From positions 1-64,000 of the forward strand of contig NZ_FOIA01000020.1 in the NCBI RefSeq assembly GCF_900111605.1: 64,000 nucleotides of DNA, given 5' to 3'. This DNA comes from Nitrosomonas marina. Its GTDB lineage: Bacteria; Pseudomonadota; Gammaproteobacteria; Burkholderiales; Nitrosomonadaceae. Under the pieces are notes generated by a model, which was not told the DNA's origin, did no database searches, and saw only the letters and a list, made by a program, of their open reading frames with translations. The position numbers and the translations under genes are program-made. Numbering within the stretch: the stretch's first letter is position 1; the number at the start of each line of letters is the position of its first letter. Below, in pieces: positions 17,988 to 26,212 of the stretch.

Positions 17988-19214
17988 TCAGGTTGCATGC
18001 CGCTTACGATAGCGATGCAGAAAATGGGCAATACGACTGATGGCTTCTTTCAAATCATCTATATTTGGTAGGAAAACCACGCGAAAATGATCAGGGTTCA
18101 TCCAGTTGAACCCACTGCCCTGCACAACCAATACTTTTTCCTCTAGTAATAAGTCGAGTATCAATTGCTGATCATCCATAACCGGATAAATTTTGGGATC
18201 CAGTTTTGGAAACAGATACATTGCTGCTTGAGGCTTATAGCAACTGACTCCCGGAATATCGGTAAGCAACTCCCAGGCGACATCGCGCTGACGTTTCAGG
18301 CGACCGGTTGGCAGTGTCAGATCGTAAATACTTTGATAACCGCCGAGCGCAGTTTGTATGCCGAACTGTGACGGCACGTTCGCACACAACCGCATGGATG
18401 CCAACATATTCAGGCCGGCAATATAATCCTCGGCGTGATTTTTTTCTCCCGAGACAATCGCCCACCCGGAACGAAATCCGGCTGCACGATAATTCTTTGA
18501 CAGACCATTAAAAGTGATAAACAGAATGTCATCAGCCAGTGATGCTATAGAAGTATGCGTCGCGTCGTCATAAAGGATCTTGTCATATATCTCGTCTGAG
18601 TAAATGATCAGCTGATGCTGGCGCGCAATTTCTATCAGTTCGAGCAAGAGCGCCTTGGGATAAAGTGCACCCGTCGGGTTATTGGGGTTTATAATGACAA
18701 GAGCGCGTGTACGATCATTGATTTTAGATCGAATATCATCCAAGTCCGGCAACCAGCCGGCTTCTTCATCACAGACGTAATGTCTTGCGACACCTCCGGA
18801 GAGCACGACTGCAGCCGTCCACAATGGATAGTCGGGCATTGGAATCAGCACTTCGTCGCCATTATTCAACAGCGCCTGCATTGCCAGCACCACCAGTTCT
18901 GAAACGCCGTTGCCAATGAAAATGTCGTCCATCTGGACGTTGGGAATTTTTTTCTCCTGAGAATAATGCATGATCGCTTTGCGCGCTGCAAATAAACCCT
19001 TGGAATCGCAATACCCGGAAGCTGCCGACAGATTATGAATTACATCCTGCAGGATTTCTTCGGGCACTTCAAAACCAAACGTGGCCGGATTGCCAATGTT
19101 AAGTTTGATAATATGATGGCCGTCCTCTTCCATTCGTCGAGCACGTTCTAGTACAGGACCACGAATGTCATAGCAGACATTGGCTAATTTGCTGGATTTT
19201 GTTATTGATCGCAT
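17988..19214 (-). CDS. alaA: AlaA-like glutamate-pyruvate aminotransferase
   Basis: Class I/II PLP aminotransferase closest to E. coli AlaA, which makes alanine from pyruvate and glutamate. The N-terminus is nearly the AlaA signature (SITKSSKLANVCYDIRGP, then LNIGNPATFGFEVPEEIL). The PLP lysine lies near residue 240 in GLSKNYRAAGFRSGW, with INPNNPTGALY and the YSDEIYDKI segment. I start at the ATG at 19214; a GTG two codons earlier is possible, and neither has a clear ribosome binding site. It is first in the alaA-hom-thrC run, an arrangement common in betaproteobacteria. Confidence 0.9.
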   Translation of the reverse strand: MRSITKSSKLANVCYDIRGPVLERARRMEEDGHHIIKLNIGNPATFGFEVPEEILQDVIHNLSAASGYCDSKGLFAARKAIMHYSQEKKIPNVQMDDIFIGNGVSELVVLAMQALLNNGDEVLIPMPDYPLWTAAVVLSGGVARHYVCDEEAGWLPDLDDIRSKINDRTRALVIINPNNPTGALYPKALLLELIEIARQHQLIIYSDEIYDKILYDDATHTSIASLADDILFITFNGLSKNYRAAGFRSGWAIVSGEKNHAEDYIAGLNMLASMRLCANVPSQFGIQTALGGYQSIYDLTLPTGRLKRQRDVAWELLTDIPGVSCYKPQAAMYLFPKLDPKIYPVMDDQQLILDLLLEEKVLVVQGSGFNWMNPDHFRVVFLPNIDDLKEAISRIAHFLHRYRKRHAT

Positions 19215-19407
19215 GTTCACAAAATTAATCGTCTGTTGACCTGATTCTTGCTACTAACTCTATCGAGCTATTACCCGGTTTTGATATGCAACAATTACCC
19301 GTCATCGGAATTAAGATAACTGTTCATTATATTACGTATTGAATGCCAGACAAAATCAGTATGCAGTGTTTAAGGGTATTTTTACAAAACTGCGCTAATC
19401 AATACGA

Positions 19408-20967
19408 TCAACGCTTATCTTCGACATTTTTTTGAATGCGGCGCACGATTTCTGTTGATGAAATGCCTGGTGTATAGTCAAGTTCCCTAATCATGGTTTT
19501 AGGCAACAAAGCGCATTGACGGTATTTGTCTGCACGCTCCCGCTCATCGGCACAGGCAAATGTATAAATATCGAAACCATGTTGCTGCATAAATTCGAGT
19601 GTCGCATTTACCGGGCTTTCTGTGATTACGGTATCAACATATCTACACGCGGCAACAGCAGCCGCCCGTTCCGTCTGCGTCATTACCGGTAATTTGCCCT
19701 TGTTCTCCAACACACGCTGATCCGAAACGACGCATACTGTCAAATGTGTACCCAGCGATTTTGCGGCCCGTAAAAAATTAATATGGCCTTCATGAAACAG
19801 ATCAGCCACCATACGCGTATAAACTCTTCGCTGCGGCCTGTTCTGGGGCCAATGCGGTAATACCTGACCGGTTCGCGTTATTATGCGTTCAAGCCACTGC
19901 CTTGCACGCAGAACCTGCACATCGTCCGGATCTTTGATGGCAATCTGGTATGCATAACTCCATGCCTTGATCAAATCACCCGACAACCAGCTTTTGACCA
20001 GACGATGATAGCCATAACAACGCACCAGTAACGTGAATTTCTTTAGATTGAGAGATGAAATCACCGTATCCCAGAGCGGATTCGGCGTACGCCAGTCACC
20101 GTAAAACGATGTCAATATTTTTTCCGGTTGCTCGGGATACCAGGTATTTCCATAAGATGTAGTGCGTTGTGTCAGATCAAAATACGGAAAAACCGTAACT
20201 CGCTGATAGTTTTCTGAATAATCCGGCAGCTTAAAACCGCCAACAATCTGTTGACCGTTACATTTCTCCAGACCGCAAACATCCAGGGTGATACCGGATT
20301 CCTGATGTATAAAGTCGCGATAATTCTGGTATCCGATACGCAGCGGCACTGCGGACCAGCCATGTTTTTCCAGCACTGTACAACATTGCTCAAACAATGG
20401 CAGCCAAACGGCAATATCGATATCCTTGTCATAATCCAGCAGCCTGCCTTCCCGTTCCAGCCCCAGCAGGGTTCCGGCATATGGAAATGCAGGAATCCCT
20501 TCCCCGGCAAGCATGGCGCAAGTCGACCATAACAACTGCTCGGCGTGTCCCGATGCGAAAATACTTTCACCTGAAGCCCGTGGTTTCTTTTTTTTCTTCG
20601 GTGCCGGCGCTTTCCCCGAACGCGCCAACTCTGACAGCTGATCCAGCGCCTTGCCAAAATATTCCAGTGATCGCTGTAAATCCAGCGTATAGAAATAAGA
20701 TGTACCTAACAAGTGCGCCCAATACGCTTTCTCAGCCTCACTTCCGGCTGCTAAAAAAAGCTGCTCGGCATATACCGGAACTTCCTGCGCACGGTCTGAA
20801 CGTATCGCCCATGCACACCACAGCCGTGCCACATCAGCATGCAAAGGCAGTTTCCTTTTCAACATATTTAGCAAATCACCCGCTTCTTCAAGACGACCCG
20901 CTTCAATGTTCTGTTTTGACTGCAGCAAGGCATCACTGTCGATTTTATTCAATGTAATTTTTTTCAT
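19408..20967 (-). CDS. TPR / LicD-like / cytidylyltransferase fusion protein
   Basis: Three parts are visible. Residues 1-100 are helical and TPR-like. Residues about 150-330 resemble LicD-type nucleotidyltransferases (YAGTLLGLEREGRLLDYDKDIDIAVW, with the acidic metal-binding DYDKDID near residue 178), a family that transfers phosphocholine or similar groups from CDP carriers to glycans. Residues about 378-515 are a cytidylyltransferase (DLFHEGHINFLRAAKSLG with the HxGH nucleotide-binding motif near 391, and the closing GISSTEIVRRI). The protein could therefore both make a CDP-alcohol and use it; this is inference. A basic, Lys-rich linker (PKKKKKPRA) lies between parts one and two. It is divergent from the RTX gene. 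Confidence 0.8.
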   Translation of the reverse strand: MKKITLNKIDSDALLQSKQNIEAGRLEEAGDLLNMLKRKLPLHADVARLWCAWAIRSDRAQEVPVYAEQLFLAAGSEAEKAYWAHLLGTSYFYTLDLQRSLEYFGKALDQLSELARSGKAPAPKKKKKPRASGESIFASGHAEQLLWSTCAMLAGEGIPAFPYAGTLLGLEREGRLLDYDKDIDIAVWLPLFEQCCTVLEKHGWSAVPLRIGYQNYRDFIHQESGITLDVCGLEKCNGQQIVGGFKLPDYSENYQRVTVFPYFDLTQRTTSYGNTWYPEQPEKILTSFYGDWRTPNPLWDTVISSLNLKKFTLLVRCYGYHRLVKSWLSGDLIKAWSYAYQIAIKDPDDVQVLRARQWLERIITRTGQVLPHWPQNRPQRRVYTRMVADLFHEGHINFLRAAKSLGTHLTVCVVSDQRVLENKGKLPVMTQTERAAAVAACRYVDTVITESPVNATLEFMQQHGFDIYTFACADERERADKYRQCALLPKTMIRELDYTPGISSTEIVRRIQKNVEDKR

Positions 20968-20975
20968 TACTCTGA

Positions 20976-21032
20976 TTGATACACTTGAAATATAGCTATA
21001 ATTTGATAATATTGAGAATCAATCTTATTATT
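20976..21032 (+). promoter_or_regulatory. Candidate promoter with Fur-like box for the RTX gene
   Basis: TTGATA (20976-20981) and TATAAT (20997-21002) are separated by 15 nt, slightly short for a sigma-70 promoter. GAGAATCAATCTTATTATT at 21014-21032 matches the 19-bp Fur consensus at 12 of 19 positions. The region is AT-rich, so chance matches are possible. Confidence 0.3.
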
Positions 21033-21134
21033 ATTTGTTTTATTATAAAAGATCTACAATTCAGCGGATATAGACAGATCTGCAATTACATAATTGTAAA
21101 CAATATTTATTCTTTTGGAGGAAAGGAGGCACGT

Positions 21135-21794
21135 ATGGCAGTGGATATTATTAATCGCCCGAATATCGGTTCTTCGGGTTTAATTGAGATAATTGACGGT
21201 TTTGAATTTGAAGGATTCGGTTCCGGCGGTTTTGGTGATGATGATTTTCTCTATATTGGTGATGCACTGGATAATTTCATTCAGGCCGGCCCTGGAAACG
21301 ACGAACTTGAAGGCAACGACGGCAATGATGAATTACTTGGCGGTGACGGCAACGATATAATTGACGGTGATTCCGGCAACGACACCCTGGATGGTCAGGG
21401 TGGAACCGACAAATTATTTGGCGGTCTCGGTGATGATATTCTTCTGGCGGGCGGCTCGGGAGATAACCCTCAACTTAACCGCGACCAGTTACAGGGAGAT
21501 CCTCGCAATCTGGATGGAAGTGTCATCGGCGGTGAGCCAGGTAATGATATCTTTGGTTTTTATGACCTGGGATTTTATCGCGTCAATGATTTTGTTCCAG
21601 GCGAAGACCTGTTATTTTTCGATGCAGAGAAAACCGGAATTGACAATATTGGCACGCTGGTTGGGCTCATCAGTGATATTGATCAAAGGGATGATGGTGT
21701 GACCGTTCATTTTGGTTCAAATGCTGCATGGATTGATCTCGTCGGCGTCAATATCAACGATATTACTGCAGACATGGTTATCTTTGGTTTGTAA
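21135..21794 (+). CDS. RTX (hemolysin-type calcium-binding repeat) protein
   Basis: A small acidic protein of 219 residues with four or more glycine/aspartate-rich nonapeptide repeats in the middle (GNDELEGNDGNDELLGGDGNDIIDG and onward), which bind Ca2+ and fold into a beta-roll. The C-terminal 90 residues (GNDIFGFYDLG...NDFVPGEDLLFFDA) resemble the end of type I secreted RTX proteins. There is no N-terminal signal peptide, as expected for that route. The start at 21135 is set by a very strong GGAGGAAAGGAGG sequence; an ATG at 20976 lies upstream of it. No type I secretion genes are seen nearby. The function beyond Ca2+ binding is unknown. Confidence 0.85.
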   Translation: MAVDIINRPNIGSSGLIEIIDGFEFEGFGSGGFGDDDFLYIGDALDNFIQAGPGNDELEGNDGNDELLGGDGNDIIDGDSGNDTLDGQGGTDKLFGGLGDDILLAGGSGDNPQLNRDQLQGDPRNLDGSVIGGEPGNDIFGFYDLGFYRVNDFVPGEDLLFFDAEKTGIDNIGTLVGLISDIDQRDDGVTVHFGSNAAWIDLVGVNINDITADMVIFGL

Positions 21795-21816
21795 TCTCAA
21801 TACCACAGACACAAAT

Positions 21817-21855
21817 ACTATCAGCGCTCCAGGTACTGTTTGGACGCCTGATAGT
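21817..21855. terminator. Hairpin between convergent RTX gene and fau
   Basis: ACTATCAG and CTGATAGT form an 8-bp outer stem, extended inside by CG-TCCA against TGGA-CG. The structure lies between two converging stop codons (21794 and 21884), where a shared terminator is expected. It lacks a strong U-tract. Confidence 0.5.
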
Positions 21856-21883
21856 ATACAGATAATATGCCGTTGTTATATTA

Positions 21884-22510
21884 TCAGGTGACAGCATTGC
21901 TCTTCGCACACAACTCAACCGGAATCTGTCGCAACAGTTCCCGACACGCCTGAAAAATACCCATTTCGGTGATTACATAATGCATTGCGATATCGTGGAG
22001 CTGAGGATGAACGTTCTCCAGTCGCTGCATTTCAAATGCGACACCAATGGTGATTGGACACACTGAAAACGTTGCCAGCGTACGGTCAAAATAGCCACTA
22101 CCGTACCCTAATCGATAGCCTTTTTGATCAAACCCGACCATTGGAACAATCAGCACATCCGGCTGGATACACCGCGTTTCATGTGGCACAGGTATATCGT
22201 AGGCGCCCACGCGCATCGGCGCATCCGGCCACCATTCCCGAAAATGCATCGGTTTGTTTTTTTCAACGACTTCCGGCAGGGCAAGCACCGCGCCCGACGC
22301 CATAAAATCACGTGCTGGCGGACGTGGATCGTATTCACCACGAAATGGCCAGTACAGGCCGATTTTTTTTCCTCGCAAGTTCGGAAATCCTTGCTGCAAC
22401 AAATCAGAAATCGCCGCACTCCACTTTTGGCATTGTGCCGAAGGGATGGCCATGCGCTCTGCGATGATGCGTTCACGCTCGCGTTTTCGCCAGGCTTTCC
22501 AGTCTTTCAT
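21884..22510 (-). CDS. fau: 5-formyltetrahydrofolate cyclo-ligase
   Basis: ATP-dependent enzyme turning 5-formyl-THF into 5,10-methenyl-THF, returning folate to one-carbon metabolism. The family motifs are present: an Arg-rich N-terminal helix (WRKRERERIIAERM), YWPFRGEYDP, the ATP/Mg loop LIVPMVGFDQKGYRLGYGSGYFDRTLA, and VGVAFEMQ-like TIGVAFEMQRLENV. The start at 22510 (MKDWKAWRK) gives 208 residues. A GTG at 22546 would add 12; neither has a good ribosome binding site. It follows mutY on the same strand by about 70 bp. The 6S RNA gene often found before fau in gammaproteobacteria does not fit in this gap. Confidence 0.9.
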   Translation of the reverse strand: MKDWKAWRKRERERIIAERMAIPSAQCQKWSAAISDLLQQGFPNLRGKKIGLYWPFRGEYDPRPPARDFMASGAVLALPEVVEKNKPMHFREWWPDAPMRVGAYDIPVPHETRCIQPDVLIVPMVGFDQKGYRLGYGSGYFDRTLATFSVCPITIGVAFEMQRLENVHPQLHDIAMHYVITEMGIFQACRELLRQIPVELCAKSNAVT

Positions 22511-22583
22511 GGCATTCGTTTGATTATTTTGATTCTCAATGAACACATCATTGATATCGATTGCGAAAGTTGTGAAATGTCAA

Positions 22584-23624
22584 TCATGAGACAAAATACT
22601 GCTGAATAATTTTTTTAACGGGCACCGGAATCCCCAGCATCAACGCATCTTCCGGACTTTTCCAGACAAATGCGGCTGAAGCTTCATTATTTGCGACCAC
22701 ATCCTGAAGACATGGTCGTATCAATAATCTGAAGTGGGTAAAGGTATGCCGTAATTGCGGCAACGCAAACGAACGCGATTTCTTCTTCAGTTTCAGTGTG
22801 CTCTGATTCAGTTCAACTTCCGGGAAGCACCATAATCCTCCCCAGATCCCCTCGTCAGGCCTTTTTTCCAGCAACAGCTTATTTTCGTGTCGGTAAATCA
22901 TAAAAACGGTCTCCTTTTCCGGTAATTTGTTCCTGGGTTTTGATACCGGCAATAGCGCAACTCGGTCCTGTATATAGGCGACACATCGTGTTCGTAGTGG
23001 ACACTGGCCACATAGCGGCCTGTTACGAACGCAGACCGTAGCTCCCAGATCCATAAGTGCCTGGGTATAAACCTTCAACTCGTCAGGATTTCCATGCTGT
23101 GGTAGCGATTCTTCTGCCAGTCGCCACATTTTTGTCAGCGTTTCGGATTGCCCTGAATAACGATCGATACCAAAAAAGCGCGCAAAAATCCTTTTTACAT
23201 TTCCATCAAGGATTGCATCTCGTTGCCCAAAGGCAAATACTGCAATAGCCGCCGCGGTGGAACGACCAATACCAGGCAGTTGTTGCAACGCTTCACGGGA
23301 TTGCGGAAATATGCCATGAAATTCGTGCACAATCATACGTGCAGTTCGATGCAGGTTTCGCGCACGAGAGTAATATCCTAATCCGCTCCAGCTAGCCAGC
23401 ACATCATCAATCGAAGCCTGCGCCAGACTTCCGATATCAGGAAATTTACTGATAAAACGTTGAAAGTATGGAATAACGGTACCAACCTGTGTCTGTTGCA
23501 GCATAACTTCAGACAACCATACGGCATAAGGATCGTATTTTTGCTGCCAAGGCAGGTCATGACGACCGCTTGTTTTCTGCCATGGTATCAACTGGTCGGC
23601 GATAAAACGCATTGCTTTACTCAT
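22584..23624 (-). CDS. mutY: A/G-specific adenine glycosylase MutY
   Basis: Base-excision repair glycosylase that removes adenine mispaired with 8-oxoguanine. It has the HhH motif and catalytic region (LQQLPGIGRSTAAAIAVFAFGQRDAILDGNVKR, Asp included), the N-terminal substrate helix EVMLQQTQV and a four-cysteine [4Fe-4S] cluster (CVRNRPLCGQCPLRTRC). A C-terminal MutT-like domain (about 235-346) ends in the FTHFRL segment. At 346 residues it matches the family. Its ATG follows the asmA stop codon directly (TAAATG), so translation is probably coupled. Confidence 0.96.
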   Translation of the reverse strand: MSKAMRFIADQLIPWQKTSGRHDLPWQQKYDPYAVWLSEVMLQQTQVGTVIPYFQRFISKFPDIGSLAQASIDDVLASWSGLGYYSRARNLHRTARMIVHEFHGIFPQSREALQQLPGIGRSTAAAIAVFAFGQRDAILDGNVKRIFARFFGIDRYSGQSETLTKMWRLAEESLPQHGNPDELKVYTQALMDLGATVCVRNRPLCGQCPLRTRCVAYIQDRVALLPVSKPRNKLPEKETVFMIYRHENKLLLEKRPDEGIWGGLWCFPEVELNQSTLKLKKKSRSFALPQLRHTFTHFRLLIRPCLQDVVANNEASAAFVWKSPEDALMLGIPVPVKKIIQQYFVS

Positions 23625-24968
23625 TTAATGCCTGAAATTATTCAAATCAAACAAGTTTTGATCATCGGGCGTCACGACAAAATGCAAGCCAGAAAACCGA
23701 ACACCGCCCGCCGTAAGCAATCCAATCGTGATTTCACCGTTTAGCTCCAAGTCACTCAGGAACGAAAAATCCGGCAGGCCATTTGAATCGACATCTTTTT
23801 GCGGTGTGTTAAATTTATCTGTGGCAACCAGCGCATCAAGATCCAGCGCATCAAGCTCAATATCAACTGTTGCCACCGGATTGGTAAAATTCTGTATCGA
23901 CGAGGTAACGTTAAACCTGCTGTCAGCCAGTATACCTTGCAATTCAGCTTGTACGTGTTCTGCAGATATATCAAGTTTCAGGTTGCCGCCGAATCGACCA
24001 CGAACTGGACCGCGTAACAGTTCCGGATGGAAATCTGTAAATTCTGATTCGATATCGGTAAATAACCACTGTTTGCCGCCCTTACCGACAGTTAGCGTTG
24101 TACCCAGAACCAGCTGCATAATCTGCAAGCCATGTTGCACCGTCATCTCCGTATCCAGATGTACATTTGCCAGCGCTTCGTCCGCCTGCTCAAATTGATC
24201 GATCTCGAGTATTGAAAAACGAACATTCATATAACTGTCAGCTTCGATGTCCCGCAAGGAAAAAACAGCTGACCCGTCACTCAATCCAGTTTCATTGAAT
24301 TCAAGTTGTTTCACATCCAGCTGCATTGCCAAGGCCATGTCTAATTTGTTTTCCATAGAAGCGTCATCGTTCTTGAACACAGCCTGTTCGGCCTCAATCA
24401 GTGGAACCGTTAAGGCAAGTGTCTCTACAAAGGCTGCGGTGACCCGACCCGTTGCCATATGTATTTGACTGAATTCAATTCGATGCTGTGTAACTTCGTC
24501 CCGAAGGACAAAATCGCTTCCCGTCATTTCGGCTCGTTTAATTTCGAGAGCAAATGGCAAAGGTTTTTCAGACTGCGTCAACAGATCTTCGATATTAAAA
24601 CGACCATTTCGATCGCGTATCAGTTGAGCCCGCAAACCTTTGATTACAACATTGTCGACAATGATCCGCTGATTCCACAGTTGCCCGGGCGCCAATGACA
24701 ACTGCGCCTCCTCAATGGTAACAAACGGCGTATCCTGCCGAAACTCACTGAGTGTCACATCGCTGACATGAATGATAACTTGTGGATTATTGAAGTCTAC
24801 GCGTACGTCTCCACCAATCGTTAATGTTCGCTGACTGTCAATCCTAGCCCATTGTTCAATGAGTGGTTTGAAATTATTGGGCACAAAAAATATCGACATT
24901 ATCAGTATGCTTACCACACATGCCAGCACTGCAATGGATACCAACGCAAAAAGAAAAAAGCGTTGCAT
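23625..24968 (-). CDS. AsmA-family protein, C-terminally shortened
   Basis: An inner-membrane-anchored protein of the AsmA family, which helps outer-membrane lipid or protein homeostasis and, in relatives, lipid transport. One N-terminal membrane helix (about residues 5-28) is followed by a periplasmic beta-rich domain (WARIDSQRTLTIGGDVRVD, VSDVTLSE). The protein is 447 residues, against more than 600 in typical members. It stops at the point where the C-terminal AsmA domain normally continues after a block like LELNGEITIGLLTAGGVRFSG. The stop codon abuts the mutY ATG. A deletion that removed the C-terminal part is the simplest explanation. Function may be lost or altered. Confidence 0.8.
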   Translation of the reverse strand: MQRFFLFALVSIAVLACVVSILIMSIFFVPNNFKPLIEQWARIDSQRTLTIGGDVRVDFNNPQVIIHVSDVTLSEFRQDTPFVTIEEAQLSLAPGQLWNQRIIVDNVVIKGLRAQLIRDRNGRFNIEDLLTQSEKPLPFALEIKRAEMTGSDFVLRDEVTQHRIEFSQIHMATGRVTAAFVETLALTVPLIEAEQAVFKNDDASMENKLDMALAMQLDVKQLEFNETGLSDGSAVFSLRDIEADSYMNVRFSILEIDQFEQADEALANVHLDTEMTVQHGLQIMQLVLGTTLTVGKGGKQWLFTDIESEFTDFHPELLRGPVRGRFGGNLKLDISAEHVQAELQGILADSRFNVTSSIQNFTNPVATVDIELDALDLDALVATDKFNTPQKDVDSNGLPDFSFLSDLELNGEITIGLLTAGGVRFSGLHFVVTPDDQNLFDLNNFRH

Positions 24969-25005
24969 ACAAATTAATTAGACCATTTATTTCAAGACAG
25001 CTTCA

Positions 25006-25263
25006 TCAAAACACAACTTCAACAAATTTCGCATTGGGCGTTAATACCTGCATTCTGGATAATGCCATGAGATCAATATGCTGTTGCTCGCCATTGTCAA
25101 TTATCAACATTTCACGCTGATCAGCGGACTGGGTGATATCAACCGCTTTGCCTTCCATGATCTGTCCATCCTTTAAAGTCAGCTTAAGCTGATACCCATA
25201 CATACATGCTACTTCGACGTAGTCATGCAGTTCACATGCAATCACATTCTTCTCCACAATCAT
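25006..25263 (-). CDS. rof: Rof/YaeO-like Rho-binding antiterminator
   Basis: An 85-residue protein matching the ROF family, small beta-barrel proteins that bind Rho and inhibit termination. The match rests on ACELHDYVEVACMYGYQL, LTLKDGQIMEGKAVD and the LSRMQVLTPNAKF end, which parallel E. coli Rof (CDDYDNLELAC, LELKDGEKL-AKASD). It is a single gene between asmA and the divergent yiaD-like gene. Identity is by pattern only and the E. coli resemblance is moderate. Confidence 0.75.
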   Translation of the reverse strand: MIVEKNVIACELHDYVEVACMYGYQLKLTLKDGQIMEGKAVDITQSADQREMLIIDNGEQQHIDLMALSRMQVLTPNAKFVEVVF

Positions 25264-25395
25264 TGATTCCTTTCGTAACGTGCCAAGCCTATAATATAAG
25301 CGAAAAAAAGTAGCAGCGTAAATGAGCTGCGCATAAGTTCTGCAATATGCGTGAATATTCTGTTTGATTCAAATAATCCTTTTTTTGGAGGAAAT

Positions 25396-26097
25396 ATGAT
25401 GCAACGTTATCTATTGATTACAATTGCAACAGTCCTGGTACTCGGCGGTTGTGCGGGCATGTCTGAAACGCAGCGCGGCACAGCCCAGGGGTCGTTGGCA
25501 GGTGCTGCAGCAGGCGCATTGATTGGTGGACTGGCCGGTGATGGCAAGGGTGCTGCAATTGGTGCCGCAGCCGGCGCGGCTGCAGGCGCCGCTGGCGGAT
25601 ATTTGTGGTCGAAGCGTATGGAAGAGCAAAAAAGGCAAATGCAGGCAGTCACTCAAGGTACCGGCGTTCAAGTATCGCAGACAGTTGACAACCGACTCAA
25701 GCTGGATATTCCGAGTGATATCACCTTTGATACCGGGCGGGCGCAAATTAAACCGAATATGAAACCGATACTTGACAGTTTCGCAGCCAGCCTGATGCAA
25801 AATTCTACTGCCCAGGTGACAATTATCGGGCATACAGACAGCTCCGGATCGGATGCTATCAACAATCCACTATCGGTCAATCGTGCAGCAAGCACCCGGG
25901 ATTATCTGGTTCAACGTGGCGTGCCTTACCATCGTATCCAAATCGACGGGCGTGGTGAATATGAACCGATCGCATCGAATGATACACCAGCCGGCAGGGC
26001 CATGAACCGTCGCGTTGAAGTATTCGTTTATGAACCGGCTCCTCAACAAACGCCACCGCCACCACCGCAGGCAGATCCCTACGATCGGCCCTATTAA
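25396..26097 (+). CDS. YiaD-like OmpA-family outer-membrane lipoprotein
   Basis: A lipoprotein with signal peptide and lipobox LGGC-A (Cys at about residue 18). A glycine zipper follows (AGAAAGALIGGLAGDGKGAAIGA), then a C-terminal OmpA peptidoglycan-binding domain (about 100-215: ITFDTGRAQIKPN, IIGHTDSSGSDAIN-LSVNRA) and a Pro/Gln tail. This order matches E. coli YiaD. The start at 25396 is set by GGAGG 5 nt upstream; a TTG/ATG upstream at 25351 is not supported. It is expected to be anchored in the outer membrane and to bind peptidoglycan. It converges with trpE across a MITE-tip palindrome. Confidence 0.9.
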   Translation: MMQRYLLITIATVLVLGGCAGMSETQRGTAQGSLAGAAAGALIGGLAGDGKGAAIGAAAGAAAGAAGGYLWSKRMEEQKRQMQAVTQGTGVQVSQTVDNRLKLDIPSDITFDTGRAQIKPNMKPILDSFAASLMQNSTAQVTIIGHTDSSGSDAINNPLSVNRAASTRDYLVQRGVPYHRIQIDGRGEYEPIASNDTPAGRAMNRRVEVFVYEPAPQQTPPPPPQADPYDRPY

Positions 26098-26150
26098 AGA
26101 TAGTAAATTCCAAAAACATGGTTGGTCCGGAATTTCATTTCACGGATTGA

Positions 26151-26206
26151 CTAGAACTCTATCAATATCATATTGATAGAGTTCTAGTACTTTTCAATTT
26201 GATATT
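26151..26206. repeat. Fused MITE tips: perfect 37-nt palindrome plus a third tip
   Basis: 26151-26187 reads CTAGAACTCTATCAATAT, one central C, then its exact reverse complement. These 18 bp are the terminal sequence of the 270-bp repeat family. The last CTAG (26184) also begins CTAGTACTTTTCAATTTG, a second, decayed tip. The element body is absent. Lying between the converging yiaD-like gene and trpE, the palindrome could also serve as a transcription barrier. Confidence 0.85.
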
Positions 26207-26212
26207 ACGCGT

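Noticed and set aside
22511..22583. 6S RNA gene, often placed beside fau
   Set aside because: The gap between mutY and fau is far too short for a 6S RNA of about 180 nt.
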